A stretch of DNA of 64,000 nt from contig NZ_LBIP01000013.1 of assembly GCF_001280435.1 (NCBI RefSeq), forward strand, positions 806,001-870,000. The letters are read 5' to 3'. The notes under the pieces were generated by a model. The model was not told where the DNA came from, ran no database searches, and was given only the letters and a program-made list of their open reading frames with translations. This document shows positions 37,311-47,248 of this stretch, one piece after another; within the stretch, counting starts at the first letter, position 1, and the number at the start of each line of letters is the position of its first letter. Both the position numbers and the translations under genes were made by a program. The stretch comes from Mangrovimonas xylaniphaga (GTDB lineage: Bacteria; Bacteroidota; Bacteroidia; Flavobacteriales; Flavobacteriaceae).

Positions 37311-37892
37311 ATGAAAAAATTTACCACTATTTTATTTCTATTTATTGGAATTTTTACTGCAAAATCTCAAATAATGCGAGGAACTGCATATGACCATTGG
37401 GCAGTAAGTGTGGGAATCAACTTCGTTGATAATGATGGAGAACGCTTTAAAAGCCCATTCAAAACCAAAGACTGGAACACCGATTTACCTATTATGTTTG
37501 GAGTTGAACGTAAATGGAGTGAATTATTTGGTACTGAATTAGCTGTTTCCTTAAACAAGATTAGTGCAAGCAATCAACAAGATTATCTTAAAATAGACAA
37601 AAACTACGTTTATTTTGCACTGGACATCAACGGTAAGTTTTTCTTTGACCATTTAATTTATCAATCTCCATTTAACGATTGGTTTGAATCCTATGCTATT
37701 TTAGGGGTAGGCGCTCCATTTTTTGAAAATGACAGTAACGTCACTTTAAATACAGGTTTGGGATTTAACTTTTGGTTTGATAAGCAGTTTGGAATTCGCA
37801 TACAAACAGTTGGAAAGTTTGCTGCCGACACACAACCTATTAATAGTAATCATATACAACATTCTTTAACGTTTTTATACCTTTGGCATTAG
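37311..37892 (+). CDS. Small outer-membrane beta-barrel protein, unknown function
   Basis: 193 residues with a signal peptide (1-20, AKSQ cleavage). The remainder has alternating strands (WAVSVGINFVDNDG, DLPIMFGVERKWSELFGTELAVSLNKI, YVYFALDINGKFFF, YAILGVGAPFFEN, LNTGLGFNFWFDKQFGIRIQTVGKF) of an 8-stranded OmpA/OmpW-size barrel and ends in an aromatic strand (HSLTFLYLWH). It lies immediately before the polysaccharide locus, convergent with it, behind a shared bidirectional terminator. A role in surface polysaccharide is possible only by position. Confidence 0.72.
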   Translation: MKKFTTILFLFIGIFTAKSQIMRGTAYDHWAVSVGINFVDNDGERFKSPFKTKDWNTDLPIMFGVERKWSELFGTELAVSLNKISASNQQDYLKIDKNYVYFALDINGKFFFDHLIYQSPFNDWFESYAILGVGAPFFENDSNVTLNTGLGFNFWFDKQFGIRIQTVGKFAADTQPINSNHIQHSLTFLYLWH

Positions 37893-37907
37893 AAAGAAAA
37901 AGAGAGT

Positions 37908-37957
37908 ATTCCATAAAAAAGCCTTCTATAAAATAATAGAAGGCTTTTTTATGGAAT
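37908..37957. terminator. Bidirectional terminator with a 22-bp perfect stem
   Basis: ATTCCATAAAAAAGCCTTCT continuing to position 37929, then a 6-nt loop, then its exact complement to 37957. It carries A6/T6 tracts inside the stem on each side and separates the convergent barrel gene and the wzc-like gene. Confidence 0.9.
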
Positions 37958-38154
37958 GCATATATTTTAATTGAACAAAACTCATTTACTTAACCTTCAC
38001 TAAATATGCGATAATCCATACAAATCAAACTCAATAGCAATGTGCTTTACAGCTTTCATAGTCTCATCTTATAATCATTATATCTTTATCAATAAGATGT
38101 TTGCAAAAATTCCAATTTAGCGAATTTAGCAACAAAACTTGTATACCACACTTT

Positions 38155-40512
38155 TCAAATTCGCGAAAAAATACGCTTATACCAAGACAACTTTTCATTA
38201 TAGGCTTCATAACCATACCCGTAGCCATAATTATAACCATACCCTTTTGACTTTAAGCTCCCAACACCATTGAGAACATAATTAACATTTTTAAGCTTTC
38301 TATCTCTATTCAATTCTTTGGAAAACTGCAAAATATTCTTATCAGTATAATTGGACCTAGCAACATATAAAGTAGCATCAGAAAATTGAGAAATTAACAA
38401 AGTATCTGTTACCAATAAGGTAGGAGCTGTATCTATTACTATATAATCATAATCCGATTTCAAATCTGCCAGCAGACTTTCAAAACGACCATTGACAAAT
38501 AATTCTGAAGGATTTGGAGGAATGGTACCGGCTAACAGTACACTGAAATTTACATTATTGACTAATGGAGGATGAACAATAAGATCTTTATAGTTTAATT
38601 CTAAATCAAACAAGTAATCGGATAAACCTTTATCAGTTTTTCTTAACCTTAAATTATTGTGCAATTGTGGGTTTCTTAAATCAGCGCCTATTAACAATAC
38701 TCGGTAATTAACACTTGCAAAAGCAAGCGCTAAATTAGTAGCTACAAAGGTCTTCCCTTCCCCTTTAATTGTGGAAGTAACATATACAACTTTACCAGAT
38801 TTTTCTTTATCTCCAAGAACATAATTTACATTTGTAGTTAATATCCTAAAAGATTCAGCCAAAACACTCTTATCATGAGCATTTAAAAACAATTTTTGAT
38901 CTTCCACCAATGGAATTTCACCAATAACCGAAATTTCTGGCACCTGGTGTTCCAATTGTGACTTTCCATGTATTTTGGTATCAAAATAATTTAAGCCATA
39001 AATAATTCCAAAGGGGACCAACAAGCCTGCCAAAATGGCCATGATGTATATTTTGTTTCTATCAGGAGAAATGGGGCCCGAAGTAGTCGCATTATCCAAA
39101 ACCTTAATGGAATCTGCGGTAATGGCAAAATTAATAGCCGCCTCTTCTCGCTTTTGAAGCAAAAACAAATACAAAGTCTCTTTAATCGTTTGCTGACGCT
39201 CAATGGCTCTTAATAGCGTTTCCTTACCTGGCACACTAGCTACCATACCTTTTGCCATAAGCTCTCTTTGCTTAAATTGAGCTTCTGTTACTTTTAGCTG
39301 ATCTAAATAATTATCGATGGACGCATTCAAGTTGTCCCGTATTTTTAACAAATTTTCCTCGAGACCTACAACTACGGGATTTTCATCTCCAGCACTTTGT
39401 ATCAAATTATCCCGCTCCTGAACCAAGATATTGTATTGAGCAATCAAACTATTGGCACTAGCATTCTCAAGACCAATACTTTCCGGCAATAAGTTAAACT
39501 CTGGATCCGACATTAATGACTCCTTTAAAAATTGCGCCAACGCTTTTTGAGTTTCCAAATTAAATACTAGCTGATCAGAGGTCATCATCCTCCCCATACT
39601 ATATCCTGCATCCGCTTCAATAGAAATCAAATCATGATTCACCTTAAAGTCCTCTTTTACCTTTTCAATGGAATCCAATTCTGTAGCCAAAAACACAAAA
39701 CGATCATCTACGAAATCCATGGTTCGTTTATGTACCAATTGGCGATCCTGAATCCCATCTAAATTAAATTGCTCAACTACTTTGTTAATAATATCTTCTG
39801 ATTTTTTCCTATTAGTGCCATTCAAACTAATCGTTAAGATATCCCCACTGGTATTATGCTTGGCTATTTGTAACTGCCCGGCTAAGCCTCTCGCAACGCC
39901 ATTAACCGATCCAAACCAAACTCTATAGATATCCCCAACCTTTTTACCCATTTCAAACTCTGATGCTGGAATAATTGAGAATGGAAGCCCCTTGTTTCCA
40001 GCATTAACAACATAACCTTCTAAGTTAAAATCCGAATACTTTTCCTGTTCATTGGTAATCAAGTAGCCTTCTTTTAATACCTCAATAATAAATGACAGTC
40101 CCACCAAAGAGAAATCTGGTTTTTCTACAACTTTAAAAGGAGCGGGCCATAATTCAGTATCCCGAAATTTTCCTATTTGAGTATAAGTCGTGGTTAAATT
40201 CAAATCTTCTACCACTTTGGTCAATAAGCGCTTAGATTTAATGAGCTCCATATCGTTGTCAAGATTGATCGAAGAGCGATTAAACACAAATGAAGACGAC
40301 GGCAATTCCAAGCCTTTACCTTCATCCAAAACGCGAATCTTGGCGGTTGTCCTAAAAGTATCTGGCGTATACCTAGAATAAAAATAAGCGGCCAAAACGC
40401 CCACAGCAATTGAAAGTAAAAACCAAGGCCAATGGGTAAGGTATTTACCCAATTCTTCTTTGATATCAAACTTAGAATCGTTATTAAGTATTTGTGAAGT
40501 TGTATTTGTCAT
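38155..40512 (-). CDS. Polysaccharide co-polymerase/tyrosine autokinase (Wzc-like)
   Basis: 785 or 786 residues from ATG at 40512. An upstream frame-open extension to 40590 overlaps the wza-like gene by 71 bp and is not used. Residues about 15-490 are the chain-length (Wzz) domain, with helices at about 30 (WPWFLLSIAVGVLAAYFY) and 500 (YIMAILAGLLVPFGIIYGL), and coiled-coil between. The C-terminal kinase has Walker A STIKGEGKT (about 580), Walker A' LIGADLRNP and Walker B IVIDTAP (about 690). The tail is tyrosine-rich (GYGYNYGYGYGYEAY), the autophosphorylation cluster. It controls polymer length and export in Wzx/Wzy systems. Seven bp downstream of the export lipoprotein gene. Confidence 0.92.
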   Translation of the reverse strand: MTNTTSQILNNDSKFDIKEELGKYLTHWPWFLLSIAVGVLAAYFYSRYTPDTFRTTAKIRVLDEGKGLELPSSSFVFNRSSINLDNDMELIKSKRLLTKVVEDLNLTTTYTQIGKFRDTELWPAPFKVVEKPDFSLVGLSFIIEVLKEGYLITNEQEKYSDFNLEGYVVNAGNKGLPFSIIPASEFEMGKKVGDIYRVWFGSVNGVARGLAGQLQIAKHNTSGDILTISLNGTNRKKSEDIINKVVEQFNLDGIQDRQLVHKRTMDFVDDRFVFLATELDSIEKVKEDFKVNHDLISIEADAGYSMGRMMTSDQLVFNLETQKALAQFLKESLMSDPEFNLLPESIGLENASANSLIAQYNILVQERDNLIQSAGDENPVVVGLEENLLKIRDNLNASIDNYLDQLKVTEAQFKQRELMAKGMVASVPGKETLLRAIERQQTIKETLYLFLLQKREEAAINFAITADSIKVLDNATTSGPISPDRNKIYIMAILAGLLVPFGIIYGLNYFDTKIHGKSQLEHQVPEISVIGEIPLVEDQKLFLNAHDKSVLAESFRILTTNVNYVLGDKEKSGKVVYVTSTIKGEGKTFVATNLALAFASVNYRVLLIGADLRNPQLHNNLRLRKTDKGLSDYLFDLELNYKDLIVHPPLVNNVNFSVLLAGTIPPNPSELFVNGRFESLLADLKSDYDYIVIDTAPTLLVTDTLLISQFSDATLYVARSNYTDKNILQFSKELNRDRKLKNVNYVLNGVGSLKSKGYGYNYGYGYGYEAYNEKLSWYKRIFSRI

Positions 40513-40519
40513 GTAATGC

Positions 40520-41284
40520 TTATCTAGAGAGTAACAATGCAAGGCTAATGGAAAAAGAAATGATGCCCAATAAGGCCCCAAGATCCCCAATAATCCCTGC
40601 TTTTTTTACTGCGGAATAATTTTGGTCCACCACAATGACATCATTTTGCTTAATATAATAATAGGGACTATTAAACCAATCCGTAGTAGTCATATCGATA
40701 TGGGCAACTTCACGAACTCCAGACACCTCCCGTATCACCACAATATCTTCACGTTTGCCCTTAATTGTCAAATCACCAGCCATTCCAAGAGCTTGGGTCA
40801 GCGTAATACTTTGCTCATTAAAAGTATACAAACCAGGTGAGCCCACCTCTCCTAATACTGTAAATTTCCCATTAATAATTCTTACGCTAACTGTTGGCAT
40901 TTTTAAATGCCCTCCCTCAACTAGTAAATTAGTAATGTGTTTCTCCAATTCAGTAGTCGTTTTATCACGAACATCAATGTATCCTAATATGGGAAACAAA
41001 ATTGCATAATTGCTAGACACTAAATAAGCATCCAAATTGGCTTGATTTGAGTTTCCTCCTCCAGATTGCGTACCTGAATTCGCTCTTTTATTATATGGCT
41101 CTGCCGCGACAGGATCTAAAGCACTAACGTTTATTTTCAACAAATCATTTACTTGAATAGTACTGGTTGGATATTCTAGAGATTTAGCAACCTCATCCAC
41201 ATCTTGAAAGTATAACACCTGTTTTTTGGTTGCACAGGAAGACATAAGCAAACAAAGGATAATCCCTTTGAGAAGTAGTTTCAT
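40520..41284 (-). CDS. Polysaccharide export outer-membrane lipoprotein (Wza-like)
   Basis: 254 residues; lipobox ends at Cys17 (LMSSCATKK). A Poly_export domain follows (VLYFQDVDEVAKSLE, IQVNDLLKINVSALDP), then SLBB-like segments (GKFTVLGEVGSPGLYTF) and, unlike E. coli Wza, a C-terminal hydrophobic helix (LGALLGIISFSISLALLLS). It is expected to be the outer-membrane or periplasm-spanning exit of the export channel and acts with the Wzc-like kinase whose gene follows. First gene after the best-matching promoter in the window. Confidence 0.92.
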   Translation of the reverse strand: MKLLLKGIILCLLMSSCATKKQVLYFQDVDEVAKSLEYPTSTIQVNDLLKINVSALDPVAAEPYNKRANSGTQSGGGNSNQANLDAYLVSSNYAILFPILGYIDVRDKTTTELEKHITNLLVEGGHLKMPTVSVRIINGKFTVLGEVGSPGLYTFNEQSITLTQALGMAGDLTIKGKREDIVVIREVSGVREVAHIDMTTTDWFNSPYYYIKQNDVIVVDQNYSAVKKAGIIGDLGALLGIISFSISLALLLSR

Positions 41285-41352
41285 CTAGTACTGTTTAGAA
41301 TTATTAGGAAATGACAAACCTTTTGAGTTTATCGGATAATTATTTTCACAAA

Positions 41353-41384
41353 CAAATATACCTACAATTTCAATACGTACCAAA
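41353..41384 (-). promoter_or_regulatory. Promoter for the wza-wzc pair
   Basis: On the minus strand TTTG (41384-41381), a 20-nt spacer and TATATTTG (41360-41353). Both boxes match the Bacteroidota consensus exactly, and the -7 box lies about 68 bp before the wza-like ATG. Confidence 0.7.
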
Positions 41385-41418
41385 CGATAAGCTAGATAGA
41401 AAATATCGATATTATACG

Positions 41419-42537
41419 CTAAGATAATTTGAATTTCAACTTGATTTGCCCCTTAATCTTTATCAGTCGTAATCGCATAATACTCATAAAAGCAAGTGTA
41501 CCCAAACTCACCAACAAAACCAACTGCCAACCAATAGGCAAGAACATAACATTTACCGCAATAATAACTATCATTAATGATGTAAAAGATATAATAAAAG
41601 TAGTTTGCCAATGCTTAAATCCATTGTTTATGATGCGATGATGAATATGGTTATTATCTGGTTGAAAAGGACTTGTCTTTAAAATAAACATTCGTATGCA
41701 GAATACTCTAAAGGTATCAAACAATGGAAAAAACAATATCGCTAAAGCTATTACTGGAGCAGAACTACTGAAAGAGTTAGTTTCCTGTATTTGACTATAC
41801 CAAATAAAGTTTACTGCCTGAAAAGCTAATAAAAAACCAATAATCATGGATCCAGTATCTCCCATAAATATCTTTTGTCGGCTAGAAAAATTATGTCTCA
41901 AGAAAGGCACCAAAGCTCCAACAGTGATGAAGGCAATAGCTGCCAAAACAAACTGCTCAGTAATACAGAAAAATATCCCAAAACATGTACTGGCCAGCAA
42001 TCCAATACACCCCGCCAATCCATCAATGCCATCGATTAGATTATATGCATTGATTATCAACACATAGACAAATAGTGTAAACAAAACAGACACTACATAA
42101 GGCAACTCTCCTATATCAATAATCCTAGAAAAGTTCATGATTCTTATATCCGTAATCAATATCACGACTAAAGAACTAAATATTTGTCCAACAAACTTTT
42201 TTCGTGGAGACAGCACCAATAAATCGTCCTTAATTCCCAAAAAGAATAAGACTATCAACCCTGCCAGAAGCGTCAAAATCTTATTATCATACAACATACT
42301 ACCCAATAAGGAAAGCACAACAGAAATCCCCAAAAATATTCCTACACCTCCAAGTGTTGGGATGCCTTTATTGTGTACACTTCTAACCCCAGGCTCGTCA
42401 ACTAAGTGTTTCGTCTTAGCCACGTGAATCACTACTGGTAATGCTGAAAAAGAAATAACAAATGCCAAAAAACTAGGCACCAGCAACCATAAGTACACAT
42501 AATCGCCCCTAAAAAAATTGTAAATAATCGGATTCAT
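41419..42537 (-). CDS. WecA/TagO-like undecaprenyl-phosphate sugar-1-phosphate transferase
   Basis: 372 residues, polytopic (about 10-11 helices), MraY/WecA superfamily. Catalytic and Mg2+ motifs: GIKDDLLVLSPRKKFVGQ (DD pair), YNLIDGIDGLAG, and FMGDTGSMIIGFLLAF; HHR is seen in DNNHIHHRIINNG. It transfers a sugar-1-phosphate (GlcNAc or similar) from UDP to undecaprenyl phosphate, priming the repeat unit in the inner membrane. The donor sugar is inferred, not shown. It lies 134 bp upstream of the export gene, which has its own promoter. Confidence 0.9.
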   Translation of the reverse strand: MNPIIYNFFRGDYVYLWLLVPSFLAFVISFSALPVVIHVAKTKHLVDEPGVRSVHNKGIPTLGGVGIFLGISVVLSLLGSMLYDNKILTLLAGLIVLFFLGIKDDLLVLSPRKKFVGQIFSSLVVILITDIRIMNFSRIIDIGELPYVVSVLFTLFVYVLIINAYNLIDGIDGLAGCIGLLASTCFGIFFCITEQFVLAAIAFITVGALVPFLRHNFSSRQKIFMGDTGSMIIGFLLAFQAVNFIWYSQIQETNSFSSSAPVIALAILFFPLFDTFRVFCIRMFILKTSPFQPDNNHIHHRIINNGFKHWQTTFIISFTSLMIVIIAVNVMFLPIGWQLVLLVSLGTLAFMSIMRLRLIKIKGQIKLKFKLS

Positions 42538-42576
42538 GGTTGTTAAGATAATTGTTAATAGCTGTAATCAGGATAA

Positions 42577-42584
42577 CAAAAATA
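42577..42584 (-). promoter_or_regulatory. -7 box for the wecA-like gene
   Basis: Minus strand TATTTTTG, an exact match, 40 bp before the ATG at 42537. No -33 box at a usable distance. Confidence 0.45.
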
Positions 42585-42693
42585 CAACTTTCAAATTATT
42601 AACCTTTACATTTCATCTAGAATAACTTTTTTTTTATAATTATTTAATATTCAAACACATATTAAATAATTATATCAATTTTAACCATAAAAA

Positions 42694-42724
42694 AAAGTGA
42701 AAAACTCATTCTCACTCTTTTTTA
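42694..42724 (-). terminator. Possible terminator of the 42812-48417 operon
   Basis: A short AGTGA/TCACT stem flanked by A-rich and T-rich tracts on both strands, with a long loop. It lies about 90 bp past the last stop. Weak. Confidence 0.3.
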
Positions 42725-42811
42725 AAATCCGACAACAAAATTGTTAAAAAAACTAACTATCAAACTGTTAATAAACCCCACTTTTAATAAAAACCTTTTG
42801 GAAACACCTAT

Positions 42812-43570
42812 TTAAGACTTTTTAAAAAATTGAGGGATTTTAGAAAAATTCTTAAGCACTAAAGACCATAGCGGACAATCTAAACGATTCTTTTTCAGAG
42901 CAATATAATCCTCGTTAGACTTAGTGACAATGTTCTTTAAACTTCTATTGCTTGCACCTCCAACCCTCATTTTTGTTATCACTTCAGGCAAAAATTTAAA
43001 TCGTAGCGACTCATCACTAAAAACACGAAGCATCATATCGTAATCTGCTGCGATTTTGAACCCCATATTAAAAAGACCATGTTTCTTGTAAACGTCTTTT
43101 TTAAAAAATACCGTTGGATGCGGAGGCATCCATCCTCGATTCAATAACTTTTTGGAAAAATTCTGACTTTTCCAATGCCTTACAATTTTGTTGGAATCCT
43201 TCGAATTTACATAATCCAAATTACCATAAACACCATGAATTTGCCCCTTATTAAATTCTTCAACTATATTTTTAATAGTCCGTTTTGTATTGAAAAAATC
43301 ATCAGAATGTAAAAAGCCGACAACATCTCCTGAGGCTACTTTAATTCCTTTATTCAACGCATCATAAATCCCGTTATCAGGCTCTGAAATCACAATAATG
43401 TTACTATGCCGTTGTTTATAAGCATTAACAACAGACAAGGTATAATCTGAAGAATTACCATCAATAATAATATACTCAATATTGGGATAATCTTGAGACA
43501 ATACTGATTTTATACACCCCTCAATAGTTGCTTCACTATTATAGGTAGCGGTAATAATGGATACTTTCAT
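42812..43570 (-). CDS. Glycosyltransferase family 2
   Basis: 252 residues, GT-A fold without transmembrane segments. N-terminal IITATYNSEATIEGCIKSVL, then DGNSSDYT, and the metal-binding HSDD in VGFLHSDDFF. The sequence resembles WcaA/WcaE-type colanic-acid transferases (SEPDNGIYDALNKGI). It adds one sugar to the lipid-linked repeat unit at the inner face of the inner membrane. Last gene of the six-gene run; its start codon abuts the stop of the acetyltransferase gene. Confidence 0.88.
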   Translation of the reverse strand: MKVSIITATYNSEATIEGCIKSVLSQDYPNIEYIIIDGNSSDYTLSVVNAYKQRHSNIIVISEPDNGIYDALNKGIKVASGDVVGFLHSDDFFNTKRTIKNIVEEFNKGQIHGVYGNLDYVNSKDSNKIVRHWKSQNFSKKLLNRGWMPPHPTVFFKKDVYKKHGLFNMGFKIAADYDMMLRVFSDESLRFKFLPEVITKMRVGGASNRSLKNIVTKSNEDYIALKKNRLDCPLWSLVLKNFSKIPQFFKKS

Positions 43571-44116
43571 TTATTCTGTTATTCTGTTTCTGACTAATAT
43601 AGCAGGGTTACCCTGATAAATCCTAAAAGCCTCCAAATCTTTTGTCGCTACAGAATTTACAGAAAGGACAGAATGGTTTTTCAATATAACCCCTGGACAC
43701 ACAACTGATTTAGCCCCTATCCAAGCACCATTTTTAACAGTGATACCTCCAATGATCAAATCAAAAGTAGATTTTTTATAATTGTGGTTTCCACATAACA
43801 ACATAGCTCCCTGAGAAATACATACGTGCCTTCCAATATTCACATCGGCTAAATTATCAATCCACACCTTCTCTCCTATCCAAGAAAAATCACCAATTGA
43901 CAACTTCCATGGATATTTAATATTAACACCTGGTTTAATCACAACCCCTTTGCCTACTTGTGCTCCAAAGCACTTTAAAAAGAACACCTTTAAACCCGAA
44001 GACGGATTTAAAGGATTCTCAAAAAACAATACATTAATAAAATACCAACTCAGGCGCTTCAAAGAACCTCCTGGCCGATACCAATCGTTATTGTATGTTG
44101 ACAAGTCAGTTTTCAA
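43571..44116 (-). CDS. WcaF-like O-acetyltransferase (hexapeptide repeat)
   Basis: 181 residues, left-handed beta-helix family. The N-terminal part (YNNDWYRPGGSLKRLSWYF) is typical of WcaF-like proteins. Hexapeptide turns are visible in VGKGVVIKPGVNIKYPW, IGRHVCISQGAMLLCG, and WIGAKSVVCPGVILK. Acetyl-CoA-dependent modification of a sugar hydroxyl. Position between the UXS-like and GT2 genes, no gap, so it is in the same operon. Confidence 0.87.
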   Translation of the reverse strand: MKTDLSTYNNDWYRPGGSLKRLSWYFINVLFFENPLNPSSGLKVFFLKCFGAQVGKGVVIKPGVNIKYPWKLSIGDFSWIGEKVWIDNLADVNIGRHVCISQGAMLLCGNHNYKKSTFDLIIGGITVKNGAWIGAKSVVCPGVILKNHSVLSVNSVATKDLEAFRIYQGNPAILVRNRITE

Positions 44117-44119
44117 AAA

Positions 44120-45067
44120 TTATGCCTCTTTTAAAAGTTTATCGAAATATGCGATGGTCTTCACAAGTCCCTCTTCCAAATGTACTTTTGGCTCCCATCC
44201 ATTCAACTCCTTCTGAGCTAAAGTGATGTCGGGTTTACGTTGCATAGGATCATCTTTAGGCAATGGCAAATGAATTAACTTTGATTTGGAATTAGTTAAT
44301 TTTAGAACTTTTTCTGCCAATTCAATCATCGTGAACTCTCCCGGGTTTCCAATATTAACAGGCCCCATAAAACCATCTCTACTGTTCATCATTCTGATGG
44401 TTCCTTCTACCAAATCCTTCACATATTGAAAGGAACGTGTTTGGGTTCCATCTCCAAAAATTGTAATATCCTCACCTTTTAATGCCTGAACAATAAAATT
44501 CGACACCACTCTTCCATCATTTGGATTCATGTTAGGTCCGTAAGTATTAAAAATACGAATGATTTTAACATCTACATTGTTTTGGATATTATAGTCCATG
44601 AACAATGTTTCCGCACAACGCTTTCCTTCATCATAGCAGGAACGCAACCCAATAGGATTCACATTACCCCAATAAGATTCCGGCTGTGGATGTACCGATG
44701 GGTCTCCATAAACCTCACTAGTTGATGCCTGCAAAATCTTTGCCTTAACACGTTTTGCCAAACCCAACATATTTATGGCTCCCATAACAGAAGTTTTAAT
44801 AGTCTTAATTGGATTATACTGATAATGCACTGGTGAGGCGGGACAAGCCAAATTGTAAATTTCATCAACCTCAATCATGTAAGGCTGAGTTACATCATGA
44901 CGCACCAATTCGAAATAATGATGATCCATTAAATGTTCAATATTTTTTTTACTCCCCGTAAAGTAATTATCCAAACAGACCACTTCGTTACCTTCATTAA
45001 GTAAACGTTCACATAGATGAGACCCCACAAAACCAGCCCCCCCAGTAATAAGAATTCTTTTCATCAT
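44120..45067 (-). CDS. UDP-glucuronate decarboxylase-like SDR (UDP-xylose synthase)
   Basis: 315 residues, extended short-chain dehydrogenase. [10 protein letters not shown] binds NAD; the catalytic region has Ser in [11 protein letters not shown] and Tyr/Lys in [12 protein letters not shown]. Further family markers are [30 protein letters not shown], and PMQRKPDI. It probably converts UDP-glucuronate to UDP-xylose, so xylose may be a polymer component. The start ATGATGA overlaps the stop of the upstream glycosyltransferase gene. A dTDP- or UDP-sugar epimerase role cannot be excluded. Confidence 0.9.
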   Translation of the reverse strand: MMKRILITGGAGFVGSHLCERLLNEGNEVVCLDNYFTGSKKNIEHLMDHHYFELVRHDVTQPYMIEVDEIYNLACPASPVHYQYNPIKTIKTSVMGAINMLGLAKRVKAKILQASTSEVYGDPSVHPQPESYWGNVNPIGLRSCYDEGKRCAETLFMDYNIQNNVDVKIIRIFNTYGPNMNPNDGRVVSNFIVQALKGEDITIFGDGTQTRSFQYVKDLVEGTIRMMNSRDGFMGPVNIGNPGEFTMIELAEKVLKLTNSKSKLIHLPLPKDDPMQRKPDITLAQKELNGWEPKVHLEEGLVKTIAYFDKLLKEA

Positions 45068-46158
45068 TTATTTTTTAATTGTTCATTCCCATCTAACAGG
45101 GATCTATATAATTTTTCCAATTGGTTACCTATTTTCTCGTTTGTATAATTCTCAATCACAAATTCTCTACATTTCCTCCCTTGAGATTTAATTTCCTCTA
45201 AAGATAACTGTTCAACCTCATCTAGAACCATTTTTACCATAATTTCTTCCGGTTCCAAACTCATTGCCAAATCTTTATCGAAAACCTCAGGGAAGTTACA
45301 GCCTTCAGATATTAATGGCATTAAACCATACATCATAGCCTCAAGTACACTCGTCGGAAATCCTTCACTATATGACGGTAAAACATACACATGGCTTTTT
45401 TTCAAAAGCCCTTCTTTCTCTTCACCATACACACCTCCCAAATAATGAATATTCTTACTCTTAGAAATCCAATCATTCAAAACATTTAACTCTCCATCAT
45501 CAGGACCTGCTATGAGTAGTTCATGATTTTGAGAATTGGCAAGTGAACTTTTCATCCATCCTTTAACCAAGGGGACAATTCCCTTTTTATGATGCAACCT
45601 TGCCATGAATAAAAATCTTATTTTATCATTTCCTTTTTCTTCATTCCTATTGGAATTTGGTACCCCATTAGGTATAAGACAAACTTTATTATCAAAAATA
45701 GATTTTAAATTTAAAGCTTCTGGAGTCCCTACGGCTCTTATGACATCTGCTTGCAACAAACGTTGCTTTTCTATTAGGTTCCAATATATTTTCTTCTTTA
45801 TAGCCTTTTGTTGCATTGACCATGGTTCTAACATGCCATGCGGTACAGCAATCCATTTATAACCTTCAGACTTTAACTTCCCCCCTAAACGAGTGGGCCA
45901 TCTCCAACATCCATGAGAAACCACAATTGTATTCTCAGGAATTAATCCCTTTTGCCCCATTAACATTCTTAATGATTTAAATTCTGTGGCCTCAAGTTTA
46001 TTAACAGCTGGATAATTAAAGGAATCATTCTTTGGAATAGCCGCATAACTAACAATCCCTAATTCCCCCAGAAATCCTGAATTTGTTAGAGCTGCATTCC
46101 AAATTCCAAAATTAACCTGGTCTACTGAATCTATAAGGTGAAGAATATTAAATGCCAT
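45064..46158 (-). CDS. Glycosyltransferase, GT4-like
   Basis: 364 residues, GT-B fold. VVSHGCWRW and [16 protein letters not shown] in the N-terminal half are typical of the HGMLEPW subgroup. C-terminal donor site: [25 protein letters not shown], then [18 protein letters not shown] with the E-x7-E pair. Retaining sugar transfer to the repeat unit. It overlaps the previous gene by 11 bp and the next by 4 bp. Confidence 0.88.
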   Translation of the reverse strand: MAFNILHLIDSVDQVNFGIWNAALTNSGFLGELGIVSYAAIPKNDSFNYPAVNKLEATEFKSLRMLMGQKGLIPENTIVVSHGCWRWPTRLGGKLKSEGYKWIAVPHGMLEPWSMQQKAIKKKIYWNLIEKQRLLQADVIRAVGTPEALNLKSIFDNKVCLIPNGVPNSNRNEEKGNDKIRFLFMARLHHKKGIVPLVKGWMKSSLANSQNHELLIAGPDDGELNVLNDWISKSKNIHYLGGVYGEEKEGLLKKSHVYVLPSYSEGFPTSVLEAMMYGLMPLISEGCNFPEVFDKDLAMSLEPEEIMVKMVLDEVEQLSLEEIKSQGRKCREFVIENYTNEKIGNQLEKLYRSLLDGNEQLKNK

Positions 46159-47248
46159 TTAATAATGTATGTAAGGTTTGCCCCCAAGTCTCAGGTGTAA
46201 ATTGTTTTATAATATTGAAAGACCGTTCTCCATTTTTAAATAAATCATCGGTAGACATTTTTTCGAGATTATTTAATACTTCTACCAAATTGTTTAGATT
46301 TTCCGCATCAAACAAATAACCATTTCCATCTAATAAATCGGGCATACACCCACATTCGTTTGATAGTATAATTGGTAGGGAAGCAGACATGGCCTCGTTC
46401 ACTACTAAGCCCCAAGGCTCAAATTTACTCGGCAAGATAAAAGCACTCGCATTTTTGTACAGGCTTGGCAATTCATCATATGATAGCCAAGAACTTAGTT
46501 CTACTTTTTTTATGTCTTTCACCAAACTCTCTAATTGAGCAGTGATTGGCCCTCCTCCAACAATTTGCAATTTCCAATCCGCATATAAATTTGATGCTTG
46601 AAACCCCTTAATAAGTACCTCCAAATTTTTCTCTGGAGCATGACGTGCCACGCATAATAAAATAGGCCCTTCTTTGTGATTTCTTATAACGTCTTCTCTT
46701 GATCGTTGATATTCAAAATGTTTGTTATCAACAATACTATATCCATTTTTAATCTTACTGACAGGAAACTTGAGCCTATTGGAAAAATGAATCTCTGCTC
46801 GTTTACCTGAAACAAAAATACGTTTCACAAATTTTCTTAAAAAAAGGCCTTTAACATAGTTTACGTATTTATTTCCCGCATACCAAGATTCAGCAAAATA
46901 ATAGCAATCAATTTTTTTCAATTTCAGCCACAAAGTGAACAAAAGATATTCTGGTTTACCATATCCTGCCAAGACCACTTTGTTAATACCGTACTTCTCT
47001 ACAATATTTTTAAAATTTTTAAACCGATTAGTCAAATCTTTCACATCCGCAGGTTGCTCTGAAAGGCAATAATGGGTTTCATTTTCAGTAGCATTCCATC
47101 CATAAAGACTATCCGACGCCCCTAAATCTGCAGTATATAGACTATCTTCTTTAAATAATCTAGAATAGGTCTCCGTGCGGACACGATGATAATCTCCCAT
47201 ACGGTCCCAAACAATTAAAATTTTGTTTTCAACTTTATTATCTGCCAT
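46148..47248 (-). CDS. Glycosyltransferase, GT4-like
   Basis: 366 residues, GT-B fold. Donor half is complete: ILLCVARHAPEKNLEVLIKGF, KLQIVGGGPI, and PSKFEPWGLVVNEAMSAS with the E-x7-E motif. No signal or membrane helix. Retaining transfer of an unknown sugar onto the repeat unit. The start codon shares one base with the acyltransferase gene stop. Confidence 0.88.
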   Translation of the reverse strand: MADNKVENKILIVWDRMGDYHRVRTETYSRLFKEDSLYTADLGASDSLYGWNATENETHYCLSEQPADVKDLTNRFKNFKNIVEKYGINKVVLAGYGKPEYLLFTLWLKLKKIDCYYFAESWYAGNKYVNYVKGLFLRKFVKRIFVSGKRAEIHFSNRLKFPVSKIKNGYSIVDNKHFEYQRSREDVIRNHKEGPILLCVARHAPEKNLEVLIKGFQASNLYADWKLQIVGGGPITAQLESLVKDIKKVELSSWLSYDELPSLYKNASAFILPSKFEPWGLVVNEAMSASLPIILSNECGCMPDLLDGNGYLFDAENLNNLVEVLNNLEKMSTDDLFKNGERSFNIIKQFTPETWGQTLHTLLNGI

